A stretch of 64,000 nucleotides of DNA, taken from Dastarcus helophoroides. Lineage: Eukaryota > Arthropoda > Insecta > Coleoptera > Bothrideridae. Shown here piece by piece: positions 57,871 to 64,000 of the stretch. The notes below the pieces were generated by a model, which was not told where the DNA came from, searched no databases, and saw only the letters and a list, made by a program, of their open reading frames with translations. The DNA is taken from assembly GCA_028583605.1 (NCBI GenBank), contig CM053328.1:14195107-14259106 (forward strand), read 5' to 3'. The position numbers were made by a program, and so were the translations under genes. Numbering within the stretch: the first letter of the stretch is position 1; each line of letters begins with the position of its first letter.

Positions 57871-60090
57871 CATATAAAATATTTTGCGTTGTGCTGTCTT
57901 GATAGCAATTGTAGGAGTATTTTTGAATCACATTACCTTAATATACGGAAGACAGGCAGCAAGGAATTAAATAATCGTAACATTGATGCAGTGGCGGTCT
58001 TTTAATTGATATATCTCTATTTATTCATAATATAAATGATGTTAAAAGATATTACCAAGATATTTGGAAATTAAGTACACTTGAACGGAACAGTGTACAA
58101 TTAAAACATTACATATATATAATTTGTGTGGCCATTAACTGGATGAGAACAGTCAGTTGCAGTTGCCTTGGGGCCTTGGGGAAATCTTTCTCCTTCTATC
58201 TTTCTTACAATAGAACAGTTGAAAGTGGTTGTGTTTTGTGTACGTAGTTGAAACAGATACCAGTTGGGTCTGTTTATGACGCTAGCTTATTTAGAGTTTA
58301 AATTACATATAAATGGCTATCCTCGGTAAGTTAAACAAAGCTTTGCAAAAAAAACTGCAACACAACTATAATGAAACCTTAAATGCTTGAAGGTAAATTC
58401 CTTATTTAGCTAGTCTGTTATAAAGGAAGTATTTTATTTGGAATTAGAGCTGTCAGATTTTTAACATTAAAAGTGAGACATTTTAGTCATCATGTCACAG
58501 ATTAATATTTAATGGCTAAACAAAGTACCACCAAATAAATTTTGTAGACCAAAAAAAAGTCTTACAACTTCAATAGTGTTTTTTAAAAGAAAGTACTGAA
58601 TAATTATGTTTTCCTTACCAAAAAGAATGGCTTCATTGGCAAAATATACCTCATTATTATTATTATTATTATGTCTTATTGCATTACGAAAAATGTCTTA
58701 TAACGTCATTACTCAAAAAGCAAGAATCATAAAAAGCAGGATTCTTACCGCAGACACGGGACAAATAACATAAAATCTCTACAGTTTTGCTTAAATTAAG
58801 ACGCCTGACATACATACGAATCATGTTATCTTACTACTTAATAATTGCGTTTTTAGTAAAATGTTGTTAGTCTAAAATCATTAAAATTTTATTTTTTAAA
58901 ACATGAATTGCGCTTACTTGTAAATGGCTTCAAGAAAACAAAATTTGATTGTAACAAATTAAATAAATAAATTATTTTTGTGTATTCTTTTGAACACAAA
59001 AATCATTTTATTTTGTGAATTTTGATTACTTGGAAGTAGAGGGTAAACTAAACAGGTATTACAAAAAATACTTGGTATAAAATTTATATTTCCTTACTTC
59101 TTAATAATAAGGTTTTTGGTAAAATCAAGGAAAATGATTTTAAAGCTTTAAAAACTTTTTTGTAAGTTTAAATATTGTATATTAAAAAATGGTTCTGAAA
59201 AAATAAAAACTTTTGACAAAAGCAAAAGTGATGCAATTTTCTATCTATCATCAGATATCAGAAAAAATGCATCGTGCATTTTACATTCTTTTACACATAT
59301 TTTATAATTTAAATTGTTTTTCAGAACTATAAATGTATCTTACATCAACTCTTCATTTTTTTAATATCTCTTGCTTTTTAATCGTTATTAAAGTTTAATA
59401 GTTATGAATATAATTTTCGTCAATTTTTTTTGCTAAACAATTTTATATTGCCTTATAATTCTACTTAACCTCTAAAGTAATTTATTAAAATTTTAATCTT
59501 TCACTTCAAATTCTTAAATTTTATTGAGTTAAAAATCATAATTTAAAAAAAAATAAGTCAAAACTACTAAGCATGCAATTTTTTTTGTAAAAATGTTCAG
59601 TTAAAACATTTTTAATTTAAATTTGAATCTAAAAAACTTTAAATTTTTTATAATTTCAAATTTATCCTGAATCTTGTACTTTTTTCTTATATTTTTTTTA
59701 ATATTCAAAATTTTTATAAATGCCGAACATACGTTGAAATTTTGAGAAACATTCTGAAATTTAAAAAAGGTTTTTTAAGCAAAAATCTACAATTTCGGGT
59801 TTAATATCGAAAACTTTATCTTTGTCTAAATATTTTAAATTTTGAGCCACAAGGTTTACAAGAAAAATAATAGGTTTTGGAGCAAAATTTTGAAACGATA
59901 ACTGAAAATTTTTATCAAGTTAAGGTACAATTTTTGTCATTTCTTTCTAAGCTTTCTACAACAGAAATCCCAAAGTTTCTTGCTTTTTCATAAATGTCAA
60001 ATTTAAACCCTGAAATTTCATTCATTTTTTTTTTTTTTGAAATTTCGTGTTAAGGCTCGATATTTTTATATACATTTTTTCTTTAAAATC
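57871..60090. other. AT-rich, no gene
   Basis: 58130-58320 is less AT-rich but has no frame. From 59400 on the quasi-periodic AAATTTT texture returns. No gene. Confidence 0.3.
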
Positions 60091-60154
60091 TAAAAATTGA
60101 AACACAGAACTTGTCCCCTGAAACCAAGAAAAATTAAAAAACACAACAAAGGTT

Positions 60155-60196
60155 GCTCTAACGCGTTTCGACAGCCAAGCTCTCATCTTCAGAGAG
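60155..60196 (-). ncRNA. Hammerhead-ribozyme-like motif, copy 4 (in the Penelope element)
   Basis: Minus strand: CTCT, CTGAAGA, stem II GAGAGC/GCTGTC with one mismatch, GAAA, CGCGTT, AGAG. It lies 3' of the GIY-YIG frame, where Penelope-like elements are known to carry hammerheads. A single extra T sits between the core and stem II in all copies. Confidence 0.55.
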
Positions 60197-60310
60197 AAAC
60201 TAACATCTAATCTTAAAATTAACCCTTATATACTAAGAATATTCACTTCGTGCGTGATCGGCCGCACCCGAACGCGCATCCAATCATACACGTCGTTGTG
60301 TCACAATTTC

Positions 60311-60664
60311 TTATCTATCAACCTTAACTATTTTTAACAGGGATGAATGGCCTAAAGGTCCAGCGCAACCATTCATAAGGTTGTTTCCAGCCTTATGGAT
60401 GGCTAAGCTCTCACATGCATTTAACATATAATTCTTATTAACTACTCTTAACAATTTAATATTATTATCTATCCTATGATCTAATTCAAAAGCATGTCGA
60501 GCCACACTTGACTTCTCAGTTCTTCCGTACCTCAAATGAGCCAAATGTTCTTTGAGTCGGATTTTAAGAGATCGTCTAGTTTGTCCGACATACTTTTGAG
60601 GACAATCCCTACATGAAATTTGGTAAATACCAGACTTATCTGTTTGCTCTACTTTATCCTTTAA
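60311..60664 (-). CDS. Penelope family 1 GIY-YIG endonuclease, minus arm
   Basis: Frame with SGIYQISC, QKYVGQTRRS, IRLKEHLAHLRYGRTEKSS and ARHAFELDH, ending in KIVKVDR. GIY...YVG, the catalytic Arg and the later His/Glu are present. It follows the reverse-transcriptase frame directly but in a different frame: TTAGGG is followed by TAG, and a one-base shift restores reading. Its job in the element is target nicking. Confidence 0.82.
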   Translation of the reverse strand, partial: LKDKVEQTDKSGIYQISCRDCPQKYVGQTRRSLKIRLKEHLAHLRYGRTEKSSVARHAFELDHRIDNNIKLLRVVNKNYMLNACESLAIHKAGNNLMNGCAGPLGHSSLLKIVKVDR

Positions 60665-60665
60665 A

Positions 60666-61838
60666 CTACCCTAAAAGCGAATTTAATTTTCCATTAGAAG
60701 TATAAATAACCCGAAAACCCTGATTTCGTAAAATTCCACCCAAACCCTGCGTGAGCGAGGGTTCAAATGGAAGTGAGACGAATTTAAAGTTTTTGTTTTC
60801 ATCAGCTCGGAAAGTTGTAGTATTCACCAATTCACATTTAAATTTTTTCTTATTAATAATTTTATAAATAATATTTGGATCGAATCCATTAACTTCAGCT
60901 ATATGTTTTATTGTCTTCAACTCCTTTCTGAATCTTTCCCTACTAAGAGGAAGACTCAGAAGGCGATGGGCAAGGAAGTTGAAGCTTGCCATTTTGTGCT
61001 GTATGCAATGGTTAGAATCGGAAGTTATATAGCGGAAGGTACTGGAATCTTTCCTATATACATCAAATTCTAATCTATTTTTATTCCTAATAACTAAAAT
61101 GTCTAAAAATGGTAAAGCGGCTTCTTTCTCTAATTCTACAGTGAATTTAACTGTTGGAAAACGTGAATTTAAAACATCAATGAAATTATCTAAATTTTGA
61201 TTTTTTGTGTCAAAAATAGCAAAAATATCATCTACATATCTAATCCATACCCTAGGAAACAAATTACATTCATTTTTTTTAAGACGACTTTCAAAAACAC
61301 CCATGAAGAGCTCAGCCATGAAAGGTGACAAAGGATTTCCCATGGCTGCTCCCTCAAGTTGTTCATAAAATTCGTTATTAATTTGGAAATAATTTTGATC
61401 CATACATATTTTCGTTAATGAAATATATTCGTCAATAATTTTGCCTGAAAGGTTATTAGATGCCAACAGATCTCGAAGGTATAATAAAGTTTGAGGTATG
61501 GGTACACTGGGAAAGAGGGAAGAAACGTCAAAAGAAACCAGCATTTCACCTTCCAACAACTCTTCATTCTGAATTTTCTGTACAAACTCTTGGGAATTTT
61601 TGACTGACAAACTGAGTTGCTGGAATTCTAATTTGCTGAATTCTTTTACTAGCCATTTTGATAAATTATAGGTCGGTGCTCCAATAGCTGACACAATTGG
61701 TCTCACCGCCTTTCCAGGTTTATGTATTTTTGGGAGACAATATAACTTAGGTACGGTGGGGTTAGATACATGAAGGGATCTTTTTAAAATTGTTAGTTTA
61801 CCTGTTAATTGTCCAGTGGCGAACGAAGTTACGCACAC
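60666..61838 (-). CDS. Penelope family 1 reverse transcriptase, minus arm, 5'-truncated
   Basis: Uninterrupted frame of about 390 codons. It contains LYCLPKIHKPGKAVRPIVS, LVSFDVSSLFPSVPI (catalytic Asp), GAAMGNPLSPFMAELFM and the catalytic box RYVDDIFAIF, then PFLDILV and RYITSDSNHCIQHKMASF. This order is diagnostic of Penelope-like RTs, which are related to telomerase. The first ~17 codons belong to the junction, not to the element, so the N-terminal part is missing and the frame has no true start. Confidence 0.88.
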   Translation of the reverse strand: MCVTSFATGQLTGKLTILKRSLHVSNPTVPKLYCLPKIHKPGKAVRPIVSAIGAPTYNLSKWLVKEFSKLEFQQLSLSVKNSQEFVQKIQNEELLEGEMLVSFDVSSLFPSVPIPQTLLYLRDLLASNNLSGKIIDEYISLTKICMDQNYFQINNEFYEQLEGAAMGNPLSPFMAELFMGVFESRLKKNECNLFPRVWIRYVDDIFAIFDTKNQNLDNFIDVLNSRFPTVKFTVELEKEAALPFLDILVIRNKNRLEFDVYRKDSSTFRYITSDSNHCIQHKMASFNFLAHRLLSLPLSRERFRKELKTIKHIAEVNGFDPNIIYKIINKKKFKCELVNTTTFRADENKNFKFVSLPFEPSLTQGLGGILRNQGFRVIYTSNGKLNSLLG

Positions 61839-62584
61839 CGCTAAACAAAAATGGCTTGATTTGGAACTAGATCGTCAGTACAGTAAACGAAGTAAGCTTG
61901 AGTTGCAATCTTATGGACTTTACTTAGAATTAACCAGTAATTTAAGTGAATATGAATTTGTAGAATTTTGTGAATTTCAGAGGAAAATGTTCTGTACAAT
62001 CTCTGAGAAGGTTAGACAAAAGTCGAACATTCTCAAGAAGAAATTATTCAAATTAGGTGCCCTTAAAGAACATTCTTCTCAGAAAAATAATAATATTAAT
62101 ATTGTAGAAAACCTCTCTTCGCAGGATTTTGACAAAGCTGAATTAAGCCTTTTGAATAAAGGGCTTAATTACGCCCTGCCATCCTCCCGCACTGGTTTGG
62201 AAGATGTTGTTGTGTCCATTGAGAGCTCCTTGAGTTCCATGGCGGACGACACTAAAAACTATGTGAGGGAGGCTTGCAGACAAAAGCTCTCTAGAAATTT
62301 AAAAAACGTAAAACCATCACACGTAACGAACAGACATATTGTCAAAAGACTACGAGAGAAAGATTGTTTTTATGTAAAGGCAGATAAAGGTAATAAGGTT
62401 GTGATTCTAGATAAAAAGGACTATTACGAACGAGTTGACACACTCATTAGTAATGGCCCATATCAAAAATTACAGAAGAACCCTTTGAGTAAAATGTTAA
62501 GCGGGCTGAAAAAAGTGCTCGACAAAAGTAACAACCTTATTACTCCAATTTTAAAAAGATCCCTTCATGTATCTAACCCCACCG
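61816..62584 (+). CDS. Penelope family 1 N-terminal region, plus arm
   Basis: Open frame with ELQSYGLYLELT, FVEFCEFQRKMF, LSLLNKGLNYALPS and FYVKADKGNKVVILDKKDYY, the N-terminal and first RT blocks of Penelope proteins. It is broken near 62590 by one extra A relative to the minus arm (CCTAAAG against CCTAAG), after which the frame runs out. Confidence 0.82.
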
Positions 62585-63673
62585 TACCTAAAGTTATATT
62601 GTCTCCCAAAAATACATAAACCTGGAAAGGCGGTGAGACCAATTGTGTCAGCTATTGGAGCACCGACCTATAATTTATCAAAATGGCTAGTAAAAGAATT
62701 CAGCAAATTAGAATTCCAGCAACTCAGTTTGTCAGTCAAAAATTCCCAAGAGTTTGTACAGAAAATTCAGAATGAAGAGTTGTTGGAAGGGTGAAATGCT
62801 GGTTTCTTTTGATGTTTCTTCCCTCTTTCCCAGTGTACCCATACCTCAAACTTTATTATACCTTCGAGATCTGTTGGAATCTAATAACCTTTCAGGCAAA
62901 ATTATTGACGAATATATTTCATTAACGAAAATATGTATGGATCAAAATTATTTCCAAATTAATAACGAATTTTATGAACAACTTGAGGGAGCAGCCATGG
63001 GAAATCCTTTGTCACCTTTCATGGCTGAGCTCTTCATGGGTGTTTTTGAAAGTCGTCTTAAAAAAAATGAATGTATTTGTTTCCTAGGGTATGGATTAGA
63101 TATGTAGATGATATTTTTGCTATTTTTGACACAAAAAATCAAAATTTAGATAATTTCATTGATGTTTTAAATTCACGTTTTCCAACAGTTAAATTCACTG
63201 TAGAATTAGAGAAAGAAGCCGCTTTACCATTTTTAGACATTTTAGTTATTAGGAATAAAAATAGATTAGAATTTGATGTATATAGGAAAGATTCCAGTAC
63301 CTTCCGCTATATAACTTCCGATTCTAACCATTGCATACAGCACAAAATGGCAAGCTTCAACTTCCTTGCCCATCGCCTTCTGAGTCTTCCTCTTAGTAGG
63401 GAAAGATTCAGAAAGGAGTTGAAGACAATAAAACATATAGCTGAAGTTAATGGATTCGATCCAAATATTATTTATAAAATTATTAATAAGAAAAAATTTA
63501 AATGTGAATTGGTGAATACTACAACTTTCCGAGCTGATGAAAACAAAAACTTTAAATTCGTCTCACTTCCATTTGAACCCTCGCTCACGCAGGGTTTGGG
63601 TGGAATTTTACGAAATCAGGGTTTTCGGGTTATTTATACTTCTAATGGAAAATTAAATTCGCTTTTAGGGTAG
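62567..63673 (+). pseudogene. Penelope family 1 reverse transcriptase, plus arm, frameshifted
   Basis: Same RT blocks as the minus arm (LPKIHKPGKAVRP, FDVSSLFPSVP, MGNPLSPFMAE, YVDDIFAIF) spread over three frames. Breaks lie near 62592, 62790 and 63080, each a single-base length change in a short homopolymer. The last piece, 63071-63673, is open to the same LLG-stop as the minus arm. Confidence 0.85.
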
Positions 63674-64000
63674 TTTAAAGGATAAAGTAGAGCAAACAGA
63701 TAAGTCTGGTATTTACCAAATTTCATGTAGGGATTGTCCTCAAAAGTATGTCGGACAAACTAGACGATCTCTTAAAATCCGACTCAAAGAACATTTGGCT
63801 CATTTGAGGTACGGAAGAACTGAGAAGTCAAGTGTGGCTCGACATGCTTTTGAATTAGATCATAGGATAGATAATGATATTAAATTGTTAAGAGTAGTTA
63901 ATAAGAATTATATGTTAAATGCATGTGAGAGCTTAGCCATCCATAAGGCTGGAAACAACCTTATGAATGGTTGCGCTGGACCTTTAGGCCATTCATCTCT
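63672..64000 (+). CDS. Penelope family 1 GIY-YIG endonuclease, plus arm, cut by window end
   Basis: Same sequence as the minus-arm domain (GIYQISCRDCPQKYVG, EHLAHLRYG), starting in the frame shifted by one base after the RT stop. It continues past the last base of the window. Confidence 0.8.

Larger units (their letters stand above)
60091..64000. mobile_element. Head-to-head Penelope-like element (family 1)
   Basis: The minus arm (60091 to about 61800) and the plus arm (about 62550 to beyond the window end) are near-identical inverted copies of the RT-GIY-YIG half. About 750 bp carrying the N-terminal RT extension of the plus copy lie between them. The left end bears the hammerhead-like motif and terminates at ATTGAAACACAG, short of the full terminus seen elsewhere. 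The plus copy is open at the window edge. Confidence 0.88.

Noticed and set aside
61800..61838. Start of the minus-arm RT frame as a real N-terminus
   Set aside because: These codons lie across the inverted junction and do not match Penelope proteins; the copy is truncated.

Overview
The window looks like AT-rich, intron-bearing, transposon-dense animal DNA. Introns of 50-56 bp with clean GT/AG borders, HCN-type channel exons, and the mix of Penelope-like, Ty3/Gypsy (mdg1-like), LINE, mariner, MULE and pogo/Jerky remnants point to an insect, perhaps a beetle. The order is a guess; I see no marker that fixes the species.

The only host protein-coding genes I can support are two tandem, same-strand (minus) paralogues of the HCN (hyperpolarisation-activated, cyclic-nucleotide-gated) channel family. 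Gene B (exons from 37869 down to 26779) comes first in transcriptional order, and gene A (22787 down to 1395) follows it. Each has 8 coding exons. Intron phases match throughout, five exon lengths are identical (228, 96, 192, 224 and 267 nt), and the spliced reading frames close exactly (543 and 548 residues). Both keep the N-terminal HCN-type region, S1-S6, C-linker and cyclic-nucleotide-binding domain (CNBD). Neither has the GYG potassium selectivity filter at the expected place, and both have a weakly charged S4. A decayed copy of exon 7 lies inside gene A intron 6 (6352-6454), so duplication continued within the locus. This pair of filter-less channel-like proteins is the most interesting biology here.

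Region by region: 0.9-1.2 kb holds a LINE relic and 1.4-22.8 kb is gene A. Gene A's large introns carry a pogo/Jerky-type transposase remnant (3.4-4.3 kb), a LINE with a Penelope-type terminus inserted in it (9.4-11.3 kb), an internally deleted Gypsy element with both LTRs and an ATAT target duplication (12.35-14.96 kb), a palindromic MITE (15.5-15.8 kb), an LTR fragment (17.5-17.7 kb) and an RNase-H-bearing LINE (19.9-21.6 kb). From 22.9 to 26.7 kb there is AT-rich intergenic sequence with an (AAAT)n array. From 26.8 to 38 kb is gene B, whose introns hold a LINE relic, a MITE, a solo LTR, a long foldback element, a Penelope terminus, a mariner relic and a 430-bp polypurine tract. From 38 to 51.9 kb I see no host gene: there is a LINE, a second copy of the foldback element, several inverted-repeat MITEs and much quasi-periodic AT-rich sequence. 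A MULE transposase relic lies at 52.0-52.85 kb, an inverted pair of Penelope-like C-termini at 52.9-54.15 kb, a tRNA-like sequence near 54.77 kb and a LINE 3' end at 55.2-56.6 kb. The last 4 kb is a large head-to-head Penelope-like element encoding a reverse transcriptase and a GIY-YIG endonuclease.

The Penelope-type termini scattered over the window (10.7, 35.0, 47.8, 49.4 and 60.1 kb) share one end sequence, and four of them carry a hammerhead-ribozyme-like fold. One of the four is decayed. Most of the remaining sequence is AT-rich and shows no gene.
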